Origin: Druceiella hillmani
Taxonomy: Eukaryota > Arthropoda > Insecta > Lepidoptera > Hepialidae
Assembly: GCA_039881145.1 (NCBI GenBank)
Contig: JAYKKI010000008.1
Coordinates: 34,110,501-34,174,500, forward strand
Reading direction: 5' to 3'
Length of the DNA: 64,000 nucleotides
The translations under genes were made by a program, and so were the position numbers. Numbering within the stretch: position 1 is the first letter of the stretch; every line of letters starts with the position of its first letter. The notes beneath the pieces are model-generated. The model saw nothing but the letters and a program-made list of their open reading frames with translations, was not told where the DNA came from and searched no databases. Positions 46,930 through 58,515 of the stretch are shown here, piece after piece.

Positions 46930-48740
46930 ATTCTCAGTTTACAACGGACAGCGGGCAGCTTTACAGTACAACCGGTTTATAATACTATCCGCCCTTTTAG
47001 AATTGTTAGCATAAATAATTGCATGTTATATATAACTTCTTTCTATAAATGATTTCATATTTCCACGACGATTATTTAGAGTAATAAGGGAACACTCACT
47101 GGAATAAAAATTTGTCCAGAAAAATCAAATTTAATATTGTGATCATAATATTTCTGTAATTACACAAAAGTAAAAAAAAAGTAAGTAAAATTGAATGTCT
47201 AACCAACGCTATATATTAAGTAAGTAAGCGTTACCTGAATAATGTTAGAAATATGCAAACGGGGTCACAGCTGACAATAGCCGGTATTAAAACTTCAGTA
47301 TAATTTATTGGAAATTATTTTAATTTATACGAGGAAAAATTAGACCCAAGATGTTAAAGAAAATTTTACTCAATTTCTAGATAATTCTTCACTAACACAT
47401 TTACAACAAGAGTTCTATAGAGGATAATAATTTAAAGAATAAAAATGTGAACCATTCAGAGTAATACTTTTAAACCTAAAACTTAATCAAACAATTAATT
47501 AAGGAAAGCAGTATTTTGACTTTTTGTGCTATTTCCGCTACAGCGTGGGTAGGTAGTTCTGAAGTTAACCAATTTCCAATATCTTATGCACTTTTTCAAT
47601 TGTAAAAAATTAAAATTATACCTAGATAAAGTTGCTTTATAGGATCGTGTTTCATATTTATTTATAATTATGTTTCGTTTTTAATTGATAATAATTTTGT
47701 AATAATAATTATGGCTTGGGTTAACGAAAGCGACGATTGTTTTGTATGATTTTGATAACGGCTCAGATAATTCAGGCTGTTTATTTTTAAGACTGTAACG
47801 TGTATTTACTTGGTACATTTTTGCTTAAAGTGTAAAAATTTGGCCTTTGCAGTTAAATATTATTTTAGCACTCTATAAATGTCCAATAAATTAATTTAGA
47901 ATTCGACATGTAAATTTTACAATTACTGTATTAAGGTCATACAATATACATAAATAGTAGGTTAGTAACCTAGTATAGTAGGTTTGTTAATATGTAATAT
48001 ATTTAGTCCTGTATTATTCAATTTAATAAAAGTTTTTGTTAAAATTTGTGGAGTTATTTCATTAAAATTATTGAATTTCTAATTTTATTTAAAATTAATT
48101 TACGAAATAGCTAAAAGGTTACTTATTGTATTTTCAGCCATAATCCCACAAGTGATTGATACAATTAAAAATGACCATTTCGGTATATGTGCACCTACAT
48201 TTTATTTAATTGTTAGATAATGTATTTGATTGTAATTTTTAGGTAATTTATTAGAATTGGTCCTTATTTTTGTCTTAATTACAAATAGTTTAAAAATTAA
48301 GTTATTATATTGTAAGAATAAATGCTTTTTCTTCTTCAGTGAGTATTTATTTATTCATGATATGTTTAAAATATGATATGATATTATACTACCAACAATA
48401 TTTTATCAAAGAGAGAAGCATAATAACATGCACTAAGTTTGTATATGTTTTATGCCTTATTATCTTAAAGGCATGTGAGGTGAAAAACCACATTACGCTT
48501 TTAAATAATTTATTAGTTTAAAAATACCACTACATGATAAAAAAGATGCAATTTTAGTTTCGTTAATAACTATTTTATAAAACCCTTTTTTTATATATAA
48601 AATTGGGTTTTTTTTCGGAATAAAATAAACGTTTTGGTAATAAAATTTATATTAGAAATCATGCTTGCTTATTTGTTTCTATTTATTTATTCTGATGAGT
48701 TGTACAAAATTACAGCATCTTTTTGAAAGTCTGCATTTGC
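46930..48740. repeat. Backbone blocks k-l-M3-n-o-r, copy 3B
   Basis: In order: k near 46945 ('acagcgggcagctttacagt'), l near 47160-47450, M3 at 47480-47660, n near 47712 ('atggcttgggttaacgaaag'), o near 48010 and r near 48600-48735. The order and orientation match 60640-61900 and, for k-o-r, 24700-25850. Non-coding. Confidence 0.75.
47480..47660. repeat. Module M3, copy b
   Basis: The most diverged M3 copy: 'ctatttccgctacagcgtgg' replaces the 'gcacttccgct.cg.tgcggg' of the others. The 'gaagttaaccaattt' part is retained. Confidence 0.7.
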
Positions 48741-51089
48741 TATTAATGAAGGTTTTGACTCCCACCAACCTCTATTTTTGGAGTATATTTAGAGGGCACA
48801 AGAATTATCAATCGTATTTATGTGAATCGGCTCTTTTATATTACCATTGGAATGGATCGAAAATATTATCGAAATACTTGCAATATAATTACATAATTAA
48901 TAATTACACAAGGCGGGAAGGCATTCTATAGTTAAACAGCGACAAGTCCAATGACTTAAATGCTGTATTTATCAATATAATATAGTGTGCTATTCTTACT
49001 GTTACCTTGTTATTTCAGAAGCAAAGTAATGTTAAGAAGAATGTTGAGTTAAGAATGAAAGTTGTGCTATACTTAGAAAGTCTTTTCTAAGACTGTGGAC
49101 GTCAACATCTGTACAGTATTAGTTAGGTTAAAGTACTTTATTGTATTAATCACGTATTATGTATAAGGTTTTAGGAAAGGAAAAATAAAAATTTATATGA
49201 AAGAAAACAATTCAGCTTTTACTTAATAAAATATAATTCAGAGTAATACGCTAAGGATATGATATAGTGGTAAACTAAAATATTCAGTACGAACCATATT
49301 ATTTAAGCATCGTAAAATTCTCATATACATTCAATTTCAGAAACAATCATAAAGACTAAAAGTTTTTATATAATTGAATGATAACAATTCTTGACTTAAT
49401 TTTTACGAGCGAGTATACCTTGCTAAATAAAATTCATTCAGCAAGATGAAAGACTAATTATAAAAGAGAAAAAATTATGCCTAACTTTGAAAGGCAGAAC
49501 AAAGATATGATTACCATTTCGTTTTACATGAATTTAAATCAAGATGCAATATTTTCTTGAGCGTTAAAAATAAGCAGAAAAATATGTACATCTAAAAGAC
49601 GTTGGTCGGGTAAGTAGTATTGAAAAATATGTATTTTGCAATTATTCCCTCAGCATGAGATGCTACATGAAATTTCACAAAATTAGTCGTAAATATACTC
49701 AATTAAACAAACTACATTAATAAGAAAATCTGGTTGAAAAAGTGTCATCAAAAACATTAACTTTTATGAAAAAATTTGAAACTATGGCGTATTTCTGGAG
49801 AACAAAATTGCGAAAACTGCGTAAATTTTACAACATAGCTTTCTTGTTGACATGCAAATAAGAGATAAAGGCTAAGTTATTTCAAGCATGTACAATTTAA
49901 ATATTTTTTAACAAATATGACGTATCATTTTCGTTCATTTCCTTTTAAAATTACCTTGATTACATAATAAATTTTATTGTTAATTGAAAAAAAACCAGGA
50001 GTATATCTGAATCGATATACTCATAGATTTGAACATAGTATGTTGCTACGGTTCACGACGATAACTGAATTACTGTACTTAATTTTTGTATTAATATTTA
50101 ATTGTACTACTACGTATGTATTTTTGAATGTAATGCAAAATGCTCTATTGAAATGAATAGTCGTTATAAAGTAATCAGTGTTTTACATGAGACGTTTTAA
50201 ATTTGGATGTGCATTTGCAATACATGGAAAATTTCGCATATATCCCTCAATTTAATAGTATTTATTTACGTACTTAATGTACTCTCTTTGTCTATTGCTC
50301 TATCGTATTTCTTATTAAGTAAAAATATTTTGGAACAATTTTTATGTTAAATTAACCATACTTTTAATTATTTTATTAGTTTCTCCTATGAAATTAGCTC
50401 TTCCCAATAATTAAAAAGATTTACGCTTTTTATTCCTCTAATATCTAAAGCATGTTTTTTGTGAAAAAAGCATGTTTTTCGTGTTTTGAAGTGAAAAAAC
50501 TTGCATTTGCAAACTACGGCGACTATACTCCCAAACACTAATTATATTCCTAATATTTAAATTATTAGTGGCGATTTCGACAAAACGAAAAGGAAGTACC
50601 AGGGATTTACTAAGTTACTACGTCTGAATACTTATAAGGAAATATTTAAAAAAAAAATTAAAAAATCGCAGTCCCTTAAAAATGTCGTTTGTCATTTAAT
50701 TTAAAAAAAGTACATCAAAATTTTAATCAGTTTGTTCTTAGTTAGTGGTCACTAAAAACAATATTGCCTAAAATTAAGTTATTACCGTATGCGTATTATT
50801 TTACTTAATTCTTTACCGCATCCCCTTCCATTCATCTAATTAATTAAAATATAATTTATAAAGTATCGTGTAAATTATATCGAAATATCTTATGTTTTCT
50901 CAAAGATTGCAACAAATTAAAACAACAGTAGCAAAATTTAAAAAAAGGTGAGAATGTTTATCAACAAAGAAGTTTCCGAAAACTAATGAATATAAGGTGC
51001 ATATTTTAAAAATAACACAAGAAAAGAGAGTACAAATAACGACAGAATAAACTACATTATAAAACCTAATGCTTACTACAACAATTTGT
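48741..51089. other. AT-rich stretch, nothing recognised
   Basis: About 2.3 kb of AT-rich DNA. The short plus-strand frame at 48665-48931 begins in block r and is not conserved at 25800. I see no RNA gene or mobile element. Confidence 0.4.
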
Positions 51090-51287
51090 TATTGTAATAA
51101 TAATATTTAATAATAAATAAGTATTTGTTCAAGATTTCTAAGAAATTGTATTATAAGCAAACATTCGGTACACATGTAAACCAAAACGTTATGCGAGCAT
51201 AATTTAATACATCTCGAGATAGTTTACGCGAAGAATTGTCTAGGAGTACCACTTCTGAAGAGTGGGCTAAGTGCGATGATCCTTCCT

Positions 51288-51290
<3 letters not shown>
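51090..51290. repeat. Backbone block S, copy 3B
   Basis: Partner of 13745-13965, sharing 'gtattataagcaaacatt' and 'gcataatttaatacat'. It is followed at once by a (TA)n tract. Confidence 0.8.

Positions 51291-51331
<41 letters not shown>
51290..51331. repeat. (TA)n microsatellite
   Basis: About 42 bases of TA repeat adjoining block S. Confidence 0.95.
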
Positions 51332-51338
<7 letters not shown>

Positions 51339-51664
51339 TCAGTGTTGAAGTATTCTCACGCTGGTGTATGTGTGTATTTCAAATTTTACAGTTTGTGTTG
51401 AAGTTACCCAAAAATTCTTACGCCGTGCTGACATAGACACATTTTCGACTTTAAGTATAATATGTCTAGTATTGATTTACACTAAAAATAGAATTGTACA
51501 TTGCTGCATATTTTACATCTACGTGAGTACGGTGTAACTATCAATGTTTTATTTACAGTAAAGTTCAAATAAAGAGATTAGATTGTGAAACAGTTAACAT
51601 TGCTCTAGAAGATACTACTCTAATTAGATCACTCAGATATAAATAATTGTGTTAGAATCAACAA

Positions 51665-54250
51665 TTAGTCTGATATTTCAATTTTTTTTGTTGGTGTAAA
51701 TTTTGTTTTGGTTACAGCTTTTATAAGCAGATCTGCATATTGATTGTTTGAAATCACATAATTCAACTCCATAGTGTTTACTATAGTTTTTCTGTTACAA
51801 GTTTTTCTTTAACGTCCATATATTTGAAAATTGTAAAACTTATTTTTTTATCACCTTTATAGCATATCTGTTATATATATTTAAACACGCAGTCTTTTGA
51901 TCGAACCCACTAAGCTCACATAAAAATTACTTCAAACATATTGCCTCTAGTGGCTGTACAGGTTGCCACGAACTCGGCTTTTGTGACTGACAGGGCCGCA
52001 GTCTGCTGTGGTTAACTGGACCAGGAGTGTGGTCAACGAATCCTTCAAAACTCAAATAACAGTTTCTGTGACTGTCATGTGCTCGTTTAATTCTTGATCT
52101 CAATGTCACGATAAAAGGTATAGACTCTTAGTTTTTGTGTTTGGCAGGTACAATCTCTGACTTGACGAGGACTCATTCTGAGGTGTATCCTTTCCACCAG
52201 ACTCGCGGTCCGAAATTGTTTCAGTCCACTTTATTGTACTTCGAAGTCTTCCAATGTATAAGATTTATCCGACTATGATCCTGTTAGAATTACCGTAAAA
52301 TAATTTATTGTAGCGGTAGATGCCGGGACCACTGCGTCTCTAAGCTTTATTATTGTATAAGTCAATACCTTTTCATATTTTTAGTATCCGACAAAGGTCG
52401 CCTTTCTTACTCCGTCTTCTATTTTGGAAGATGAACTATTGCTTCACATCCAAATACTTTCGGGTGTCTGAAGTTTGGTTTCTCTCACGAGTAGAGTGGT
52501 TAATTTATATATAATTCCATCCCTTGTCATAAAATCTGATAAATCTCTCTTTAGGTATTTTAGCCCCGTTATCCGTATGGAGATATTAAATTTTACTGTT
52601 TAATTAATTTTTGACTTGAATTTAAAATTGTTTAAATTTTCTAAAAGTCTCAATTTCTTTTGCAGGAAGTAAACAGAAACCTTTTTTGAGCAGTCATCTA
52701 TAAATTTTAAAAAGTATCTTGCTACACAGAGAGATATAGTTTTCGTCAGACAACCAATATCCAAGTACACCAAGTCTAGCACTTTTGTGGTCTTGGATTC
52801 TTTACAACTAAGAGGCTTTCCCGTTAACTTGCTTTCTCTATATGTTATACACGTAAACTCATTATTCTTCTGTGATTATTGCAATCCTTCAGTGTTTTCT
52901 TTCGATTATTGCTAATGGTCATAGTAATCTAAAAAAAAACCTAGACGCTGGTGTCACGATATAACGCCAAATTGGTCAACATCCGATATGTATCCAACAT
53001 TATTATACGATTCAATCTTTAAATGTTGTTTACTAAACTAGCAGTAGCTATATTTTCATTGCCTTTATTCATTATGGAATAACTCTTATTGCTGAATTTT
53101 ACTTGGACCCCGTTTTTAATGACTTCACTGATAGAAAATATATTTGTTGCTAAATGAGGAGCATTATATTAAACGATGTGTTATATACACATCATTTAAT
53201 ATGATTTTGATATATTGACCTTTACTTTCACGGACGTCAAGGCTCATTTGACCAGAGCACTTCACTGCAAGTGGCTTGTCATCTGCCATTTTTATTGTAT
53301 TAATAGGCGACGTTATCCCTATTGCTGAGTTACGATAACTATGAAAAAGATAATTATGCTTTGTTGTGTGTAAAGACGCCCAAGTTTATGCAACATGCTT
53401 CAGTATCATTGGCCGTAATGGTGAAAGTAGTGGCGTTGCTCATATTCTCATTATTTAAGTGCTTTGCTCTTTTTTGGATATACATTTGACTCTTGTGACA
53501 TTTGAACTTGTGGCACTTAAAATATCGGAGTCCTTTCGAAAGACGGTTTCTGTCCTTCAAATTATTTATTTATTGAAAATATTTTGCTATCGTTATTGTT
53601 TGGCATCTATTTTCGTTTTCTAGCTCTCGATCGCCACTGTTTTTGACTTATACGATTCTGGAAGACAGCAAAATAACATTGTTCCAAGCCATTCCTCATT
53701 GACCGAGAATTGTACATTTTGAAGTATATGTGTCTTGGTTATAGTTCCGTTAACGTAGCTTCTATATTTTGACATCCCGCAAGAGTTGTCGCACTCAGAT
53801 CTCTGAATAACCTTACGCGACCTGATAGCTTTTCACTGTCGAAAGCACGTGCTAGATTATTCCAGGTCTCCTTTGAAATCTGAGCCTCTTGAATATGAAC
53901 ATAAAGCGATGTGTCAACTGATAAAATGATTTGGGTTTTCACCTATAAATCATTTTCTAAATTAATTGTTTCACCATATTCGACATCGTTTTACAATTTC
54001 GTGTTGATGGTGCGTTTTACAGCAAATAACAGGGAATAGTTATCGCAACCCGTAAATTTTTCAATAAGGTTATTGAAACATTTGAAGATATTTTATTTGG
54101 CTTTCAATGTTGACGGCTTGACAATTGCACCTTCGTACATTATGATGTTCTGAAAGCTTACATTTATTTTATAAATGTTACACTCTTTCCACGCTGAAAT
54201 TTCTAAACCCATAACCTCTTGAATTATTCTTGCTCTGGTGGAATTGCGCG
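51665..54250 (-). pseudogene. Ty1/copia-type retroelement remnant, reverse transcriptase missing
   Basis: Domains can be followed on the minus strand from 54250 downward in several frames. Gag (UBN2-type) includes YVHIQEAQISKETWNNLARA and LFRDLSATTLAGCQNIEA (about 53890-53740). A worn zinc knuckle, FKCHKFKCHK, lies near 53510. A protease-to-integrase link with NIFSISEVIKNGVQVKFSN is near 53130. The integrase has ARYFLKFIDDCSKKVSVYFL (about 52725-52660) and a worn catalytic segment near 52570. Fragments of its C-terminal part (ATFVGY) lie near 52405. RNase H appears near 52000 as ALSVTKAEFVA and ends near 51670 with YADLLIKAVTKTKFTP. The roughly 300 bases between integrase and RNase H cannot hold the reverse transcriptase, so that domain has been deleted. 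No long terminal repeats were recognised. Many stops and frameshifts; inactive. Confidence 0.88.
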
Positions 54251-54754
54251 GTTAATTGATGAAATTTTCCTGGATGAGGAATCTGAATAAATAGTCAACG
54301 CTACCGTTTATGTCACCGAATAGAGAAAAAGAGAATGTGCAATGATGGAGTTGCAATTTATGTATTCCCTTCCATAGATGATATGGATTATATAGGAAGG
54401 TGAGACATTATGGGTATGAGTTAATTTGCATGTTTGCGCTGACATTATGTGGATTGTTTTTAAAAAGAAGAAATAATTGATATGTGCCGAATGTTGAATA
54501 GGTAATAAGGCTGCTTCTTCACATTCACACTGATTTTTACACAGTAGTCGTTTTTAGAATATAGTTTATTTATCGTAAAAATTTTATCCGCGTGCGAATA
54601 AATTTAAAAAAATAATTTTGACATTATTTTCCCCTCCTATTCAAATTTCACACCTCGGAGATATGTACTTGACTAAATAAAATATTTTTTTCTGATTCTT
54701 TACGTTGTATTCTATAAAAATGCTATGCTTGGCAACAACATAAATCTTACCTTA
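54251..54754. other. Upstream of copia gag, nothing firm
   Basis: This is where a copia 5' leader and long terminal repeat would lie. No matching repeat was seen at the 3' side near 51.6 kb. Confidence 0.35.
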
Positions 54755-54905
54755 CTTAACATCTTACAACGAAATCTAATTAAACATAGTTAATTCTAAC
54801 AAGTACTAACCCAACTTAACTGAACCTTACCTAATCAACCTAAAACTAACCCAACGTAACTAAATTTAACCCAACTTATCCTAATCTAACCTACCCAACC
54901 AAACC
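54755..54905. repeat. Degenerate (TTAGG)n-like repeat, CCTAA strand
   Basis: A dense series of 'taaccc', 'cctaa' and 'aacctaa' words such as 'ctaatctaacctacccaacc', almost free of G on the plus strand. It looks like an old, strongly mutated interstitial tract of the arthropod telomeric repeat TTAGG read on the opposite strand. It could also be an unrelated AACC-rich simple repeat. Confidence 0.55.
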
Positions 54906-55159
54906 AATTCTCAATAACACGAAAAATGCCGTTGTTGATAAATTGTGCTAAACTTACGAGATTTTATGTAATTTTAAAAGATGCAACTGTTTCTTTTCTC
55001 TTATTAACGGATCTGTTGGAAGTGTTAGTTAGTTATTAATAAGTACTGACTGAAAATACAAAAATGTTCTAAAATAGCTTCTTTTTGAGTTGAGTTTATC
55101 TCTAATATAAGTATATCTTCAAATAAAAAATAGCAATCTCTATTTGCCACGAAAAAAGT

Positions 55160-55345
55160 GAAAGGTAATTTCAAGACATTCAGGGGAAGCTTCATCGGCT
55201 ATACCTGAAAGATGGCAGAATAACTTAGTCAAAATGCAGGTGGTAAATTTTGCAAGAAATGCAATGCGAGAATTACAGTTGTGAGAATTGCAATGTGAAC
55301 ATATGCGTGGAGCATGCTAATTTTATTTATGAAAAAGGTTTGAAA
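55160..55345 (+). pseudogene. Cysteine-rich tail of a transposase (piggyBac-like?)
   Basis: A plus-strand frame near 55250-55340 reads CENYSCENCNVNICVEHANF, giving a CxxxxCxxCxxxxCxxH pattern. The C-terminal zinc-binding region of piggyBac-type transposases often has a similar CxKCNVxLC motif. No catalytic domain is present upstream, so this is at best a small fragment. A chance frame cannot be excluded. Confidence 0.4.
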
Positions 55346-56979
55346 ATTCTGAAGATAAATAATCACAAATATAAGACGGTCACGTTACTATTTACTCTTT
55401 TAGTATGTAGTTTTTAAGTCTGATTTTAATCGCTTATACCAAAAATATTGTTTTTTGTTAAATAACGAGAATAATGTTTTCGTTGTTATATTTTGTTATA
55501 TTTTTGCAATTTCTTATTAAAATTAAGTTAAATGTCATCATTGTATTTTATTTACTATATTAAAATTGATTCAAGACATGTACAGCGACATAGCTAAAAT
55601 ATATTTAATAGAACCATATTGAACACTTCCGTCTGTGTTCGAATGTCGCTACGTGATATTTATCCACACATTACAGCGACGGTTTAGTAAGAATGACGAA
55701 TTTCCATGTTTATTATGTTATTAATAATTAATTTTGTTTTAAGATATGCAAGAAATTTAAAAAATGATTCGACAATAATGAAAAAAATATTTGGTGATTT
55801 CAATTGAAAGAAACCAGCCACCAATAAATCGAAGTTAAGCAGGACTCTTACGCATTTGCATCTACACAGTACATTATAAATATTAATAATAAAATAAAAT
55901 AATATTTCTAAAAAGTCCCTAATTTCACGTACATCTTTATAAAAAAACGAACATTTTATCAAGGTTTGAAACTAACTGTAAGCGAACTAACACTTTCTCA
56001 AGGTCCTATTAGCATCAAATAAATTGTCTGTTTACTAGTGTGTACAAAAAATAGAACATAAAATAACGACACTTGAAAATTTTGAGAGAAATATGTTCAC
56101 TCCAAAGAAAATTGAGCATTTGCCAAGAACACTCAACTTGAAAATTATATACAAATGTGTTCACTATTTTTAAATACATTTCTTGAAACAATCTATTGGC
56201 TGAGTATTGGTGGATGCCTTTTGACTAATTGTCTATATCTGACATGACAATAACAATCGGTTTTCGAGATTTTATCTTGTATGTCGTTTTTTTATTACGC
56301 TACTCAAAAATGTCGCCAATCTTAAAGTTACAGTAAGTACTTTGATAAAAAAGAGACCGAGTTTGCCTTCACGTTTAAGGGAGTGGCCAGACCTTAAACT
56401 TTGCTTTAAGTATTTTAAGCATCAATTGACCTTGTACAGGTCCAGAAATTATTTGAAGTGTTGTTTTCAAATTATTATTTGAAAGATAGTAAACTTGCAA
56501 GAATCCATAAACTAGCAGGTTTTTTGGTTTAAGGTATTTTTGTCTGAAATTTTTATGTTTGTGCTAATAATATTACACCACTTCCTTAAATTTATGCAAG
56601 GATACTGCATATTTAAAATTTTAAATGTGTAAGTTGGTTTTATTAAAACATTTAATTATCCAATATTACAATTTGAATATTATCGTTTAAGTTCTCAATG
56701 TAATGGATTCCAAATAAAAAAAGGAGAAACTAACATTTGAATATTTGTCGTGTTTAATTACATGGAAAAAAAATCCACATACAAATTTACTGTAATTTTG
56801 TGAAATAGGATCGAAATTGTCATTTTTATAAAATAACGTGATGTTATTCAAATCCAACCTTCTTGTTTAATAAAAAACTATGCGGGTAATTTAAGTTCAA
56901 AATGTTTTGAATTTCTATTTTTACTTTTTACTTTGAATTAGCAGTGAATAAATTTATAAATCAATCATTTTGCTTCTTT
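55346..56979. other. AT-rich stretch, nothing recognised
   Basis: No recognised gene or repeat. The minus-strand frame at 55684-55962 is AT-rich with no recognised motif. Confidence 0.4.
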
Positions 56980-56987
56980 TGTTGAAT

Positions 56988-57177
56988 ATATTTGGCGTTA
57001 ATTTTGTAGAAATTCATTACTCTAAGAAATTCTTACATATAAATGCTATTGGATGTTCCTAAGATTTAATCTTTGCTAATAGCCTACCTGAAGATGTTGT
57101 AATACAACGAAACCTAAGTCGCGGTAAAGAACTTAAAGAAAGTAAAAATAGTACTACATCACGTAGTTTCATTTAAT
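56988..57177 (+). mobile_element. Hammerhead-bearing element, copy D
   Basis: Begins 'atatttggcgttaattttgt' as in copy C, then unrelated sequence, then the hammerhead arm and the 'cacgtagtttcatttaa' end. An 8-bp direct repeat, TGTTGAAT, lies at 56980-56987 and 57178-57185, a possible target-site duplication. Most of the left arm is missing, so it is an internally rearranged copy. Confidence 0.6.
57070..57130 (+). ncRNA. Hammerhead-like motif, copy D
   Basis: CTGAAGA at 57088-57094, stem II GTTGT/ACAAC perfect, GAAA intact, then CCTAAGTC with a GTC triplet. Stem I (CTAC/GCGG) has one mismatch and one wobble, and stem III has one mismatch, so it is weakened. Confidence 0.5.
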
Positions 57178-57794
57178 GTTGAATTTTACTTCTTATTAAG
57201 AAAAAAAAATCACTCGTGGCATTGGTTTCCTTGCACGATTTATTTTATTTCTTACTTCGGTCTTCATTTCTTTCTCAATGGAAGAGACAAATTCTAATGA
57301 TTTGGTCAAAAACTGTATAAAATATTACACGTTATTAGTGTCATTTTAGGATTAAATTGAACTTAAGCTATACATTTTGCATTTTTAAACTTTGCTTGCC
57401 AAGTACTCAATTTCAACGTAACGTATAGTTTATATTCTTGTCTATTTTTTCAAGTATTAATTGAAAAACCTGAAAAAAGTTTCAAATGTGGCTTCTTGAT
57501 TATAAGTGTCCGTGTTTCCACATATCAACAATTTTTAGGGATTTATATACTCATTTCTATTTTGCACTTACTGTAACGGGTGTTGGGCCTTTTTATACAG
57601 TTCTATCGCATAAAGAAAAAACGCTGATCACTATTTTTTACAACCGCAGTCATGTCAGTAACTTTATTTAATTTTTTTTCATTTTTTACTTTCTTTGGCA
57701 CCGACCTGAATTTGATCGTTTTTAATAAATAAGTTCATTAGATTTTCACACTAAAGTAAGCACTCAATTACACCTCTAAAGACATATGTCATTA
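57178..57794. other. AT-rich stretch, nothing recognised
   Basis: The plus-strand frame at 57486-57671 gives no recognised motif and is treated as chance. Confidence 0.4.
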
Positions 57795-58010
57795 CACAAG
57801 GATAGAGAGCTGGAAACAAAATGTATAAACTGAACTAGAGCGTCCATTTCTCTGCATGCCTAAATCACTACGTAAATGATTTTCCGATTTTCCCGCGCGG
57901 TGAATGGCGGTACATAATAAGCTGCAGTTGTAATTACCGCTTAGTGCAGGTATAAGTGCTATCAGGACGGAACGACAGGTGAACGCCGTCAGTTGTTTTA
58001 ACATGTAATT
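57795..58010. repeat. Module M1, copy d
   Basis: Shares 'gagctggaaacaaaatg.a' with copies b and c, and the core 'cataataagctgcagtt', 'ttagtgcaggtataagtgct' and 'atcaggacggaacg' with all others. It starts backbone copy 4. A minus-strand frame across it (57792-58004) is not open in the other copies. Confidence 0.8.
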
Positions 58011-58289
58011 TTTTCGTTATATAAAATCTTGGCGAGCATAATCTTGACGTGGATCGTGATGTGTAATATCGTTATAAAAAGGTTTGGAGATGATATTTAC
58101 TTTATATTATTTTGTTCCAATTTATAAAATGAAATTGGTGTTCATAATATTTTTAAATAAATAGAAATGAAATATTTGAGATTTTTAGAAATAAGCTTAC
58201 AACTTATTCCCGAAAATCTCAAATTTTTGTTCAGCACGCATACATTTAAAATTTCCCAATCAAAGGTTTATTTACCATTAAATTAAACT

Positions 58290-58515
58290 ACGTGATGTAG
58301 TATTATTATTTCTATTTTATTTGAGTTCTAGGTTTCGTTGTATTACAACATCTGCAGAAAGCACCAAGTTGTATTACAACATCTGCAGATCTTTGCTAAT
58401 AGCCCACCTGAAGATGTAATACAACCAAACCTAGTTTATGGTAAAAACATAAGCTTACGTAGTTTTATTTAATTGTGAATAATGAATTTCCACAAAATTA
58501 ACTCCAAATATATTC
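58290..58515 (+). mobile_element. Hammerhead-bearing element, copy E (decayed palindrome)
   Basis: Left arm from 'attaaactacgtgatgtagt' (about 58293) and right arm ending 'attgtgaataatgaatttcc' are worn inverted repeats. The centre contains a local duplication of 'ttgtattacaacatctgcag'. The right end continues into the inverted terminal segment 'ttaactccaaatatattca' (compare 'gaatatatttggcgttaatt' in copies C and D). Confidence 0.65.
58388..58446 (+). ncRNA. Hammerhead-like motif, copy E (dead)
   Basis: CTGAAGA is present, but stem II has lost bases, GAAA has become CAAA and the cleavage triplet is changed (CCTAGTTT). The essential core is broken. Confidence 0.45.

Noticed and set aside
51580..51700. 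Possible copia long terminal repeat beginning TGTT on the minus strand just after RNase H
   Set aside because: The position is right and a purine-rich run precedes it, but I found no matching copy upstream of gag, so the call cannot be supported.
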